A stretch of 64,000 nucleotides of DNA from contig NC_091017.1 in assembly GCF_041296385.1 (NCBI RefSeq), positions 48,048,214-48,112,213 on the forward strand, given 5' to 3'. The notes beneath the pieces are model-generated. The model ran no database searches. It was not told the DNA's origin and saw nothing but the letters and a program-made list of their open reading frames with translations. Origin of the DNA: Aphelocoma coerulescens. Lineage: Eukaryota; Chordata; Aves; Passeriformes; Corvidae. A program made the translations under genes and the position numbers. Positions 25,515-38,300 of this stretch are shown here, piece by piece (position 1 is the first letter of the stretch; every line of letters begins with the position of its first letter).

Positions 25515-26444
25515 TCACGAAATGAGTCACAAATTGGAAAGGATCACTGGAGGTCATCTGGCTCCATCTCAGTGCTCAAGCAGAGTCCCCTAAGTATCTT
25601 ACTCAGGATTGTGTCCAGGTGGCTTTTGAATATGTCTGGAGAAGGAGACTCCACAACCTCTCTGGGCAATCTGTTTCCCTGCTCAGTCATCCTTTCAGTA
25701 AAGAAGTTCTTCCTCATATTCAGGTGTTCCAGTTTATGTCTGTTGCCTCTTGTCCTATTGTTTGTCACCACCACCAAGAGTCTGGCTCCATCCTCTTGGC
25801 ACCCCACCTTTAAATACTTAAAGGAATGTATAAGATCCCCCCTCAGCATTCTCAAGGCTAAATAGACCCAGCTCCATCAGCCTTTTGTCATAAGAGAGAT
25901 GCTCCAGTCGCTTCATCATCTTCATAGTCCTCCTCTGGACCCTCTCCAGGAGCTCCTTGCCTCTCTTGCCCTGAGAAGCCCAGAACTGGACACAGCACTC
26001 CAGATGTGGCCTCACCAGGGCTGAGTAGAGGGGCAGGATCACCTCCCTCAACCTGCTGGCCATGCTCTTCCTAAAGCCCCCCACTGGCCTTCTTGGCCAC
26101 AAGAACACTTTGCTGGCTCATGGACAGCTTGTTGTCTACCAGGACTCCCAGGTCCTTCTCCACAGAGCTGCCTCCTAGCTGGTCAATCCCCAGCCTGTGC
26201 TGCTGCATGGGGTTATTCCTCCCACAGTGCAGGACCCTGCTTTTGCCTTTGTTGAATTTCAGGTGGTTCTTCTCTGCCCAACTATCCAGCCTGCTTAGGC
26301 CCTTCTGAAGGGCTACACAGCACTCTGGGGCATTGGCCACTCCTCACAACTTTGTGGCATCAATGAAAGTGTTGAGGAGGCATCTGCCCCTTCATCCAAG
26401 TCATTGATGAATAAGTGAAGCAGTGCTGAGCCCAGTATCAACCA
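25515..26444 (-). mobile_element. CR1 LINE, 5'-truncated, decayed RT C-terminal half
   Basis: The element reads on the minus strand, from about 26444 to its tail near 25515. Translations in three frames follow the CR1 ORF2 order: [94 protein letters not shown], then NRLPREVVESPS and FKSHLD. Frames change near 26090 and 25840, a further shift lies before FIDATKL, and an in-frame TGA sits at 26344-26346. The family's catalytic FADD motif is FIDA here (26347-26367), so a catalytic Asp is missing. The tail (TTTGTGACTCATTTCGTGATTTT) looks like a degenerate form of the ATTCTGTG octamer repeat that ends CR1. It is dead and 5'-truncated, as most CR1 copies are. Confidence 0.95.
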
Positions 26445-26921
26445 CTAAAAATGGAAAAAGGACAAATAAAAAGTAAAAAGGAGGACTGTGGATTAAAAAC
26501 GAGATTTTATTTTTAATTCTGAAGTGGCACATAACCTGTGCTACCCACTTGTATCACTTTTATAGACCTCAGGAATATACATAATCCAGATATCAGTGTT
26601 GCTTTAGCAAACTGTGCAATGACAGCTACATGAGCTATCTTATATGATAGAAATGTGATATATTTCATTAGTGTCTGTGACTTTGTTAGATTTGGGACAT
26701 GATGTTTTTTAAAAAGTATCATCTTTATAGGTGTAATTCATAGCCTATATTTGTGATGCTATTTTCCCCAGGAAAAATCCTTTTATATAAAATCCTTCCC
26801 TCTGGAGACCAATTAGGCATATTATCATAGTTCAATGCTTTGCATTTTTGCTGACATTATGAGCTTTTACCTACAACACATCCTAGTAAAATGTATACAA
26901 ATATAAATCTTTAAATAATAT

Positions 26922-26948
26922 ATTTAATTTAATTTAATTTAATTTAAT
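26922..26948 (+). repeat. (TTTAA)n microsatellite
   Basis: About five pentamer units, TTTAA. Short and nearly perfect. Confidence 0.85.
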
Positions 26949-27384
26949 CAATGTATTATTTTTTTTATAGTTGCTTGTACTACTTTTGGCCTCCTGACCT
27001 TCAGGCACTTCTCATCTACCATGAACTAAATCTCTCACAAAGAAACTAAATTAAAATGAAACAGTCAACAAATAAGAAAATTGGATTTATTTTCCTACTT
27101 TCTTTGACACACCAGATGTGACAGCAAAACATGATAGAACTGTACTTTAAAGGTTAATTTCCTTAAGAGGGCCTCTGTACTTATCATAACATCCAGACAT
27201 CTACTTCAATTACTGAAAAAATAGATTTTAAAGTGGATGAATGCACACAATATATTTTTGTTAAAATATGAGTGAAAAAATTCTTTTCATTATCCTATTG
27301 ATGAAAGTACACTCCTTACTTACTCCTCCTACAGACTTGCTACATACTTCCTCTAAAAGGTGCAGAGTAAATAAAAATATTTAC

Positions 27385-27498
27385 CTGGGCATATGGCAGA
27401 GAATAAGAACTTCCTTGAAAGTCTTAGCTGGCCTATAAACCTTAGAAAGTGATTTGTTTTGACATTTTAAGAGAGCATCCAAAAAAGGAAAGGGAACA
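27385..27498 (-). other. Candidate coding exon, unknown gene
   Basis: On the minus strand, an acceptor after TTTGCTTCTGCTCCTCCTCCCAG opens a 114-nt segment that ends in CCCAG|GTAAAT. One frame is open throughout and reads VPFPFLDALLKCQNK, then SLSKVYRPAKTFKEVL, and ends at CHMPR. A second acceptor-like AG lies inside the segment. I do not recognise the protein, and no partner exon is proven. Confidence 0.22.
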
Positions 27499-28253
27499 CT
27501 GGGAGGAGGAGCAGAAGCAAAAGTACTGGCACTAATACAGAAAAAGATATGCAATATTTGCACACCTTATATATTTGGAAAGTTTCTAAAAATAGTAAAA
27601 AATATGTTAGGATTGTGCTGGTCTTCTATACTGTTCCTTAATGTAACCAAATGAAGCTCAGATTTCTGTAGAATCAAGGGATATTTCCAGTACTTCCTAG
27701 CAAAAGCTAGTATGAAAAAACTTCCCTTTTTATTGAAATGCATCTTCTCAGATCTTCTTAAAAGTGAAAAATTTTAAAACTCCTGTTTATGCAAGCTTTG
27801 AAACGTTGCTTTTAAATCTGAAGAATCTATTCTCCCATTCACGACAACAATCTTTATTAACTGATAAAGGATGAAATTGACAAAGGTGGAGTCAGTGAAC
27901 TTTTCAGAATGTTGCATCCTTATCTGAAGCAAATGGTGTAAATATTTGTAATGGCTGGTAAATGATGGCAAACACACAAATTGAACTTTACATTGTAGAA
28001 ATCTGGATAACAGCCACCTCTATCTTTGTGTCGTTTGAGACTACAAAGGCAGTCAGAGGGAAACTAATATAGTTTCATAAGCTTCTACAGTTCTTGAACT
28101 CGTATTAAATGCATAGGGGTTACTGGCTCTTTTTAAGGTAATTTCCTAAGAGCAGAAAAGGATGTCAAAATAATATCAATAATGTTCAGCAATTGCTAAT
28201 AACATCCTGGTGAAATGGATGTACAAATTCCTTTTTGACAAGTATACATCATT

Positions 28254-28281
28254 AAAGAACTAAAGAACCTTTTAGTTCTTT
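28254..28281 (+). repeat. Short perfect hairpin
   Basis: A 9-bp stem, AAAGAACTA with TAGTTCTTT, around a 10-base loop. It is AT-rich and not followed by a T run suggestive of a Pol III terminator. No function is claimed. Confidence 0.7.
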
Positions 28282-29433
28282 ACTAATATCACCAATGACA
28301 ATGTAAAATTCTCTCAATGTCAGATGCTATGCTTTCCTGGGATGTGGACAGCAGTCACAAGGAGCTCAGCCGAGACTAACAACTTATTTAGCATAGGTCA
28401 TTGAACAATTGTCAAATACTCCAGAGTTCCAGTAACTATTGATGGCAGAAGATTCAGAGCAGCGAGTTAGAGGTGAGAGACTTCATAAACCATTTTCATT
28501 CCACTAAGCCATCCAGTCATCCTCTGCTCTTTTTCATTATATTTGACATTTTTTAGATTTGATCTTGGTTCCAGACTAGTAGCTTGTAGCTCTGTGCTGA
28601 GTGGAAGAGACTTTTCTTAGCTGCAGAACATATTAAAAGGGAAAAATATGAAAGGTATGTGGAAAATGCAGGCCATGCAGAGTTTAATAGAGTTAGTTGC
28701 TAAGCACAGGCATTTTCAGGAAAGAGTTCAGTTTCTGATGTTACTCCCGATAGCCAAACCGACTTAGTGACAGGGAACTGCTGCTTCAATAACTGTGATT
28801 CCTCTGTAAAAGAGTGTATGACCTTGGCACCAAGAATTGTCACCGAGTTGTAGTCAAAATTGCTGAATTTGCTCCTGTGTGGAGAAAGAGTGATTATAGT
28901 TCACATTACTTGCAGAATGGGCCTTATTTCCTCAGCTGAACTCATTCTCTTGAGAGTTCTGCATGTTTGGAAATTCTCAACCATAAACTCAAGTGGAAGG
29001 ATACAAAGAAAAGTATAAACAAATGCCAGGATATGGCTCCAAGAAGCAAAATAATAGTAAACAACGAAAAACATACAACTTTTTTGTTATTTTTATTTCG
29101 TCTTTTAAAACAATATGTACGCACTTACATAAACTGTTTTAAAATGTGAGCCTTGGTTACAGAATAATTTGACTTTTAAGAGATTCAGAATGATCTGGTA
29201 AGTGACAAGCTAAGACCATAATTATTTACAGTTAACCCCAAAACATAGATGGTAATTCCAGCCTATCAGTTCTAGAGAAATGCAAGTGAAGCAGCCCAAA
29301 GTGCTTAAGAAATGCCGTTAGACAGTCTTCTTACAATTACAAAGATCTTCTTACTGTTAGGAAATATTTATGTGCATATGGTTTTACAGATTGACAAATT
29401 CTTTCTGAATGTGTATACATGTCCATTAATATA

Positions 29434-29467
29434 CATGTACAAAATAAAAACATGTACAAAATAAAAA
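29434..29467 (+). repeat. Perfect 17-bp tandem duplication
   Basis: CATGTACAAAATAAAAA occurs twice in direct succession without mismatch (29434-29450 and 29451-29467). Confidence 0.95.
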
Positions 29468-32200
29468 CAAGGATTAGAGAAAGATATAAATAGGTAGGGA
29501 GCATATGTTGCATTTGTGTGTATCTTTATTGCCAGTGTACCCGTAGTTAGACAAAATCCATACTGTATAACTGTGCATATAGATTTTTTTATAGGAAAGC
29601 ATAGGCAAATGAAAGAAGCATAGGTATGTGTGTGTATATTTAACTTTTAGAAAGAATTCAAGAACACAAATATTACAATATGATTTTATACTACTTGAAT
29701 ATTCTTGGATAATTCAAATTAGCCCATAATGCAGAATAAGCTTAAAAATACAACTATTCAGGTATTATTATTTAGATGGTGAATTTTAGGTAACTGCATT
29801 GAATTCATCTGGGGTAAATGAAAATCACATTTGATCTATTATTGTGTGCCTGTTATGGAAACAATGATTTGAAATACACATACTGTATTGTAATATACAA
29901 TTTCTTTCTGTCCTAAGAAATAAGAACCTAGCAAAATTCAACAATTAATACTACTGTCAGCCTTGGCTGGTGCCTACATGATGGTTAAAGGTGCTATACA
30001 GACAGAAAATGTCTACATTTGTACAGAGGCTCATATACATTTGAATATTTATAGTTTTCTGCAGTGCTGAATCTTGCAGGTGCCTTATGTAGAGAGTAGA
30101 ATAATATTTTAAAAACCTTTCTTGCTTAAAATTTTCACTTAGTGTCATCAGTATTGCATTTTTTTGTCAGGGGATAGGCATATAGGGAAGGGCAGTCCAT
30201 AATATAACTTCTGCTTTTACCTTTTATTTTTTGTTTGCTTGCCACAGAGATCTTAACCAAAAGCAGAACAATTTTCCCTCTTTGGTCTCCCTTACTACAC
30301 GCCCCATGATTGTAAGCGGTAAGATATCCCAACCCTTCCCTCTCTTTTGGGTGTGGGACAAAAGGACAAAATGCACCTGACCTGGGCCCTGTGCTCATGC
30401 TCCTGAACTGGCAGAGGGACATGCAGATCATAGAGCTGACACTGCTTGGTACTAATCATTAGCCTGACCAAGCCCTGTAGTGGCAAATGGCTCACAGGCC
30501 CTTTAAATCTCTACTTTGGAGAAAATGCTGAAAATAATATAAAAAAGTAGTTTCTGGTGTTTGTTTTGAAGGTGTGGTATTATTGCAAAGTTTTCTCCAG
30601 CTGACATTTCACTGCAGCTCCAATGGAGAATGTGAATGTTAAAGTATGTATATTTTCCATGGATCAGCAGGCTGATTTAAAAACAAAGTCAATAAACTTG
30701 CCTGCAACAGAAATATTTCTTGTTAAATTTCTTCCCTGAATTTCTTTAGCACTGCTGTGAGAGGCAGAGTATGCATCCAGTACTGTGACCTAGCACACAA
30801 CCAATGCCATCTCAGGTTTTCTCTAGGAAAAAATCTTTCAAAATGAGACTTTATATTAAAAGACAGTTTCCTCACCATGAGCATATTACAGAAGAAAATA
30901 TTTTAAACTTATTTCTAATCTGCAACTAAAACGTCTCTGGATTATATTTCTAAACACTTCCAAGGTTCACTTCTTCTGCCTGCTTCCCCTAAATTTTATC
31001 TTTGACCCAGGAGGAAAATATCACAGAAGAAAAAATAGAAATTAATGCTGTCCAAAGAGAGAAAAACTTTCACTTGGAGAAAAAGAGTAAAAACATCCCA
31101 ATAATTCATCAAACAGCTGCTACCTAAGTTGGTTAATAAAGTACCTGCCACACCAGTTTATAAACTGAGAAAGTTGCTGAACTATTCTGGTATTTGCAGC
31201 TCTTGCTTTCTATTTCAAATTGCTCCAAAATTATTCAACATCAAATGTATTCCAGGATAATCAAAATAGCGCTGGGTGAAACTCATGGTATTTTTTTCTT
31301 CGATTATAAAATTTCATTTGGGATCCATCTATCTCTAACATTTGAATTTCACTGGTTAGTTTTTAGTCATGTGTATATGAAGACAAACCAAGAGAATGAT
31401 TTATGATCTATGGTTAATAATATAACAATATAATATTTTATGATAATGTTTGAAAAGGTTATCTGTCATGTAATGTTTCTTCTTACAGAAATCTAAAATT
31501 TAATTGGTTCTGCAAGTGTACCTCCTATATTGATGGATGAACATGCCTTGTCTTTTGAAAGAAGAAAAGTTGATAGAAGACATATTGTTGTGTTTAAACT
31601 ATCATAACACATGCATTTTAAAATGTATCTTATATGACAGTCCTTTTCATGTCACAAAAGCATACCTTTTTTCCTCCAAAATGTATCTTCTTCTGAGGCT
31701 TAGAGTGATTTAGGTTGAATTCAAAATTACTTAATAAGAAACTATTTTTTTGTCTTCGATATAATATGCCTATGCCAATAAAACCAGGTTATGTCCTTCT
31801 GGTGAATGTAACATAACAGAAACTCTTCTCCTTCAACTCCTCTCTACTGGCTGACTTCATGTAAAGCCAAGATGGAAAAATAACTGTTCCCAACTTTCAA
31901 CTGCTTAGGTTTATTATTGCTAGTACTGACAAACAGACAAAATGTCAGGCATGCTTGAGAACACGTGGCTCTTGGTGCCCAGCTGGATGCAAATACCTTT
32001 CACTGAGACATGGAAAGAGCATGACAGACATACCAAAAAAAAAAAAAATAACCCCTTTTAAAAATGTAGAAGAGCATCTTATTTTGATGAGCATTCATTG
32101 CCCAGTATTTACAATGAAATCAGGGTTGTGCCAATTTGTGGGGTGTAATCACTCAATGATGGAATTGCAATTAAAAGGGGACATGTCCCTTAACAGGGAA

Positions 32201-32788
32201 TGCAGAGCAACTCCCTCTTAAAGGCTGTAACTGGAAGCCATAAGGCACCACACTGGAAGCAATGGCCCTCAGTACAGCCTGACCCTGGGCATCTCTGTTT
32301 GCTCCCATGCCATGCCGTTGACTCCCTGCACCTTCAGACAGTACTACACACACGTCCATGTTCAACCTTCTCTTGCCAAAGAATCAAGGCTGAGTTTGCC
32401 TCCATACAGCTGGGCCGGCTCATGGTCCACTGTGGTGGCCAGTTGACCTGTGGTACAAGAGACAGAGAGAGTTCTTGGTAAGACAGTCTCTGGTGCCAAA
32501 GACTTATCAATTGTGGTGAGGGAAAGAAGCCTCTCCCAGGATGCCGTGTTCAGTTATGATAATGTATCCCAGTTCTGCTTCCCCAGTTGGCTCCTGGTGT
32601 TAGCCACACCCCTGTAGTTAAGCTCAAGCTGTCACATGCTCGGGGTCATTTGCCTCTAGAAATCTTCACAAGTTGTAGCAATAAACTGCTTTCTGTGGAA
32701 CTCTAAGCAGGGACCCTTCTCAACTCATAATATTACCAGAACCATCCCCGCGCCTGTGTGCTCATGCACGTGAGCCACGGAGCCAGCA
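32201..32788 (+). mobile_element. Candidate solo LTR of an endogenous retrovirus
   Basis: This block is clearly GC-richer than its surroundings and has no stable reading frame. It begins TGCAGAGCAA and ends GAGCCAGCA, so it has TG...CA termini. The five bases GGGAA lie immediately outside both ends (32196-32200 and 32789-32793), as expected for a target-site duplication. An AATAAA poly(A) signal lies at about 32681 in the 3' part, followed by about 100 bp that could be U5. A length of about 588 bp is normal for an LTR. No internal retroviral genes, primer-binding site or second LTR is visible, so a solo LTR fits best. The family is not identified, and the ends were chosen by eye to fit the duplication, so the boundaries are tentative. 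Confidence 0.5.
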
Positions 32789-32793
32789 GGGAA

Positions 32794-35189
32794 CCCAGTC
32801 ATAGCATACCTGGCCCAAAAGTCTGCAGGTTCAGTTTGTTCCTTTTTAAGGAACTAAACAAGTCACCAAAAAACATGGTAAATGTTTCTGTAAAGGTAAT
32901 TGATAGGATGAGTAAAATTCATCCCCTCTGACACTGGTGGCAAAACTCCCACTGACATCAGCATAACAAAAGTTCAGCAAATTTTACTGAATTAGGGTAC
33001 AGCAGTAGGAAGCAGAAGTGTTTTATGTTTTCCTCTGGATATTTAATAGGTTGTAAACTTTACTAGTTGTACAATTCCCATTAGTGTTGGTAAGAGAAAT
33101 GTGGCTTAAATTGAGTCAGTTCTTTCTGAGAATGTTAAATGACAATGGACTTAAATTTATATGCAGAAAAAAAAAAGTTTTATTTCAATGAAAAACATGC
33201 CTGTGTTATTTTGTTCCCCCAAGGTCTAACCTAAAATTTAGATGAAAGTTTACTGGTTACCTTGGGAAAATGTATTTTGTGAAAATGGAGTTTGTCACAC
33301 AAGGGCCAATTTAACTAGAAAGTAGCACTTAGCATCACTGGTCATAAATAACTCAGCACCTAATTGTTCAAAAATCTGAGAAAAAAAAAATACTATAGCT
33401 TTTTGAAAGGAATTATAGATGCATAGCCCTTACAGACAGAACAGTATAGACTGAGTGCAAAATTAGAATATTGCAAACAACACTTCAGAAACTAGATGTC
33501 TGAAGTAACATTTAATCTTTGGGCCAAGAACTGTAACAGATGTTAGAAACTGAGAGTAGAAAACCAGCTGGCTTCGAAGCAACATCATAAAGTCTTCTCA
33601 TAGCAAGACAAATGAATTATTTACTTGAAAATTTTAGTCTGAAATTGATTTCTGGATAAAAAACTGTGAAAAACTAAGGCTTTTAAAGGGAATATAAAAT
33701 ATGTGTACTAATTTGTCAGGTTGTAATGGTTGGTGATTGCAACATATAGAAATAATAATGTTGCTGAGAAAGGATCAGTCATTCACTGAGATTTTTTTTT
33801 CTACGGGTATTTATTAGTTTATAATTGTGTGAACCATCAGATGAATTAATTCATTAGATGAATCCTAAGGCAAGTGACAAAAATATAATCCATATATATA
33901 CTTCAGTTTGCTCTGAATAACTTACTTTTTAACAGTCTAATTCATGGGGCATTTACACAAATAGTTTATTACTGGCAGCCTTAACCAAAAGCTCACCTTT
34001 ATCCCATTAATCTCAGTGGTATCTAAACTGGAAATCCCAAAGATAAAATTTCGTTATCAACACTGATTATTAAAATTCAGTTCATTTTAACAGGCAGCAT
34101 GGGGGGACATGCTAAAAGAGAGACAAGCAGGAAATGAAAGCAGCAACAGTAAAAGCATACAGAATGCAGAATATATAAAAAAATGCAGGAGGAAAAATAA
34201 TTTTAAAAAGCCTTTTCAAGTTTGTCAGAGGCATGTTGTTCTAACAGCATTTGATTTCAGTGCAAAGAAGTATTTCAGTATTATTGCCTATGTTCTTTTA
34301 AGTTAGCTGATTACTTTGCCTCTGGATAAATGTAAATAAAGAAAAAAAGGTGTCTTTCATGCCATTTATGTCACACAAAAATAAAAGCTATAGGTCTATT
34401 ACATTGATCCCTAATGATTTATTTTTGTTTTACAAACTAAATCCAGGACTGTATATAATGTTAGCATATTTTGTTTAAATATTGTTAAAATAACAATGAC
34501 TTAATATATAAAACAATAATTATATACATATTAAATAAATATACCTATCAATAATACCACAATAAATATAATAAGAAAACTTCTTAAAGTGTTTTTTAAA
34601 ATTTCTTCTCATGACAGGTGATAGTCTCATTTTGTTCTTTCATATTTTTTTCTTACATTCACACTGAAGAAGAATGTTTGAATTTCCATAATGCTGTGAA
34701 AGTTCTTAGATGAACTGAAGGATATTTCATAAGGCACCATTTGTTGTATGATGTTGATGTTGATGATGATGTATGATAGTGTTCAGCTGAGAGCCAGTCT
34801 CTTGGATCAAGTGCATCGGGGATCTGAAGAGGTATTTCATAAGCCAGGTTTTGGTGAGCCAAAGCTCAGCATATTGCTGTCTTTGGTCCTATAACAGAAT
34901 CATAGACAATTAATCATAGAAGATTAATTCAGGACTCTGTAATTTCCAACTATGCCCAGACAGTGAATTTAAATTTACAAAGAAATCTGATTCTCCTAAG
35001 CATCATTGATAAACTTTGTTTCTGTTTACCATCCAAATGGCATGTATAAGCTATGAGGTTGACTTGGGAAGCATATATATCTATACACTTATGTTTTTGG
35101 GGTTTTCTTCATGTCTCCTCAGACTTCTCCCTAGTGGAACATCTGTATTCTCAGGTTCTGCATCTGTGAGAAGAGTCTGTCCCTGTCAA
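32794..35189. other. Non-coding AT-rich sequence
   Basis: No gene is recognised. 'AAAACTCCCACTGACATCAGC' wording at about 32943-32965 resembles old amniote palindromic repeats. An extremely AT-rich patch lies at about 34440-34600. 'ACAGAATCATAGA...AATCATAGAAG' at about 34895-34925 could be a decayed CR1 tail but is too short to call. Confidence 0.45.
34440..34600. other. Very AT-rich patch
   Basis: About 160 bp made almost only of A and T, with repeated AATATA/TAAATA words and very few G or C. It may be prone to unwinding or act as matrix-attachment-like DNA, but that is speculation. Confidence 0.6.
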
Positions 35190-35395
35190 AGCAGCTGCAC
35201 CATGAGGAGAGTCAAGCCCTGGGCCAAGTTCCCAGAGAGGTTGTTCCATGCCCCTCTTTGGAGATACTCAGTTCCGAACGGTTCAAGGCAAGCAACTGAG
35301 CCAAACTTTTCAATTAGACCTTGGCAAGCAAGATATTAGACCAGAGGACCTCAAGAGATCCCTTCCAGCTTATTTTCTTCCATGATTCATGTTCC
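35190..35395 (+). mobile_element. CR1 LINE 3'-terminal fragment
   Basis: In plus orientation the sequence has CCCAGAGAGGTTGT, TTTGGAGATACTCAG, GTTCAAGGCAAGCAACTGAG, then TTAGACCAGAGGACCTCAAG, AGATCCCTTCCAGC and an end CCATGATTCATG. This is the order of the CR1 3' end: the NRLPREVVESPS.LEIF..SHLD coding tail, the TTGGACTAGATGACC...GGTCCCTTCC block and the ATTCTATG-type octamer. It is heavily diverged and contains small deletions. The opposite orientation to the 25.5-kb copy shows a separate insertion. Confidence 0.75.
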
Positions 35396-38300
35396 TAAAA
35401 ATTTTTAGTAAGAAAAGCCTATTGTTATCCCAGCCCTTTTATCTGACCTTTTTTTCTTTTATTTTTCATAATTTTGGGGATTTATATTTTCCCCAGTTGC
35501 CTCTGGAGCCTTAATTTTCTTTTGAAAGCTCCCTCCAAATAAGGTAATACTTTTTACTGTTACTACTCTTTAGTTCAGAATGAAAAGTACTTTCTCCAAT
35601 ACTATCTCATTAATCTACATGCTGTAAAAGAATGGCTCAGTGCATGTTGCAGTTTAATGGTATCATTCTCCTCTCCACTACCTGTCCAATTTTGCCATAA
35701 TGTAAGATTTTGCACTGCAGATACATACACTGCAACCCAATATAATTTTCTTACTTTTACAACACAAAATTTGGATTCAAAGATCATAAAAAACAAAGAC
35801 AATAAGAAAATATTTCTTTTAATTGACCATAAGATCAATAAATTGTTACCATTAAAAAAAAAAGTAAAAGTCTAATTTTGTAAGCATGGTCATGATGTAA
35901 AATTTAGAAGCCTGGAAGTCTCCATTATACATTGGCTTTTAATTCAAAGCCCAGCAGAAGCTCCACTGTTAAACGTCAGTGTTAAAATGAGATATCCTGC
36001 CTGGAGTTAAGGCATAACATGTTTGTTTGAAAGGAAGAAAGGGTTTCATTTTGTGAAACTGCAGGAAGCTTCAGAATGGCAAGAGTTTTTGGGTTTTTTT
36101 TATGTTTCTTTTTTTCTCATTGCCTCCGAGTGGCTTTATGTATATTTTAAAGAAGTCATTGAGATTAGTTAAATTCAACATACAATTGCAAACTCCATAT
36201 ATTCATTTAGGGCTCAAAGGAAAGAGAACCTGACAATGGCAAGCACATGTACAGTGTTGGTTGCTGCAGGTACGTTTTGCTGTTTGGGCTCCATTTCTTC
36301 CTCCTTTTATGTTCTAAATAACACTTCACCTTGGAATTAAAGCATAGTGTCCAACTGAAATAGTAATATAAAATGGCAGTGGAAAATAAAAAAATTTTGA
36401 AGAAACTGAAAGAAGAGGCTTCAGGGGTGGAAGAGTGGTCAGGAAGTTGTAAACTGGTCTGCATTTAAATTTTTTCTTACAGTAACATCATTTCTAGGTA
36501 CAATGTGTGCCCTTTGCCATGAATAATTGAAGTTCTGACTGATAAACAATTATGTAGGCACATTCTTGTATGCTTTCTGCCAGTTTTTTTGTTTGGTTCG
36601 TTTATTGCCTTCAGGAGCGCTAGTCAGTCTGAGTAATCATGGGTTTCTCTAACATGTTCCTATTTGAAGCCCTTCTGGTGAATCTTTGAGGCTCCTAAAT
36701 ACATTTTCCTGTAAAACTTCACAGGAAGGTTTCCCAATTCACACACAAGCTATATCCAAAAATGGGTGGCTTTCATACATCTTGCAACCTCATGTTCCAA
36801 GGCAGGGGCAAAATCTTCACAGGCAGAACTAACCCTTGTGAATTTGCAAAAGCCAATCTCCTGCCTAGTAAGTCCCTTAAGCTACAGATGGCTGGGGAAA
36901 AGGTTTCTCTTCACTCCAGAGCCTTACTGTAGTCTCTCTGAGTGTTTTCAGTCACTTATTTTAAAAAGATCTTTCAACAGCCCCAAAGCATCTTTGAACA
37001 GTAACCAGGGATAGGCAGAATCTGTAGGCACTATACTTAGTACAATGTAAAGAACAGGCCTAGGACAGTTTAAAGATCCCTTTCTTCTACTCTCAGGTGT
37101 TTGAAGTGAACACTAAGCAGATACTCAGAGTATAAGTAGCAGAGCACATATGTGCTATCAAGTCATATCCTTCAGATAATGTCCAATGCTGACTTTAAAA
37201 CCAGTCAAAGTGTAGGTGGGTAGCTGCAGTGACTGCAAACTATCACAGGAGGCAATGCTGCAAGGAACATTTAATACAAATCTAACTGTTCCTCTGTATA
37301 TACCTCAACTTACTCATCAAATATAGGGACTATAGCACTTTTCCATTTTCAGACATGGAGTTTTGAATTATAACTTGCAGTTTCAAGACCTAATTGACGT
37401 TTTTTTGCTTTTGTTCAACATCTTGCAAGATCAGCAGGGTATTAAAAAATTACCATTATTTATTAATGGATCACACCAGCATTTTACGTGCACTATAGGA
37501 GTTGTTTATGTTATGTGGCCTATACTCCAGCTTTTCCATATCATAAGTCATTAAGTACCAGTGACATCCCTAGAATGTATCAGGCGATTTTCTGTCTAAA
37601 GTGTCATGATAAATGATAAGAAATTTTTCAGCTGACTTTCCAAAATGAGTCAAAATTAGTGTAGGAACCTACTAGACTTTTTGCCAAAACTGTTTAAAAA
37701 AGATATGTAGGTAATTATATAAAGTTACAGAAACTTGGAAAGCAGGATAGAATTCATAATGCCATTAGGTTTATGTCAAGTATGTATGATGAGTAATATT
37801 CAGCCTCGTTTATACATTTAAACTAGTTGATTAGAACTGTAAATTTAGAGGAACTTGCTTCTTCAGTTTTACTTAACACCAGGAAATGCTGCCTTCCCTT
37901 GAATTGATGGAACAATTAATTGCTTGTATCTTCTCTCTTGCCTCAAGGCAGCTAAAGTGATTTTGCATGAGGACTTGAGTGGCAAGACAGGCAAATTACA
38001 TTTGTTCCGATTTCTTATTTCCACTTTGATAATTCAATCCATTTCCCACTCAAGGCCAGAACTATAAAAAACAATCATTTTTCTTTATTCTTATTTAAGA
38101 GTATTCTTTAACCCTCTGATTAACAGTTTGAAAGAAACTTGGACACTCAATATTTATTTTGATCCTTTGCTCAGTATGTACAGGCAGGAGGCAGGTAACA
38201 CTGACAAATATTTTTTTTCTGCAGAAGCTAGGTAAGCCTGCTGGCTTGTATTGCATTATTAAATAATTGAATAATAAATTCATTAAGTAACAGATATTTA

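Larger units (their letters stand above)
26445..32200. other. Unique AT-rich non-coding sequence
   Basis: No gene is recognised over about 5.7 kb, apart from the minus-strand exon candidate at 27385-27498. Small repeats are (TTTAA)n at 26922-26948, a perfect 17-bp tandem duplication at 29434-29467, and a hairpin at 28254-28281. Slightly GC-richer sequence at about 30290-30500 contains overlapping minus frames of 98 and 66 codons without family support. Confidence 0.45.

Noticed and set aside
34890..34960. Possible CR1 tail (AGAATCATAGA, AATCATAGAAG)
   Set aside because: Only two octamer-like words, with no supporting CR1 sequence beside them.
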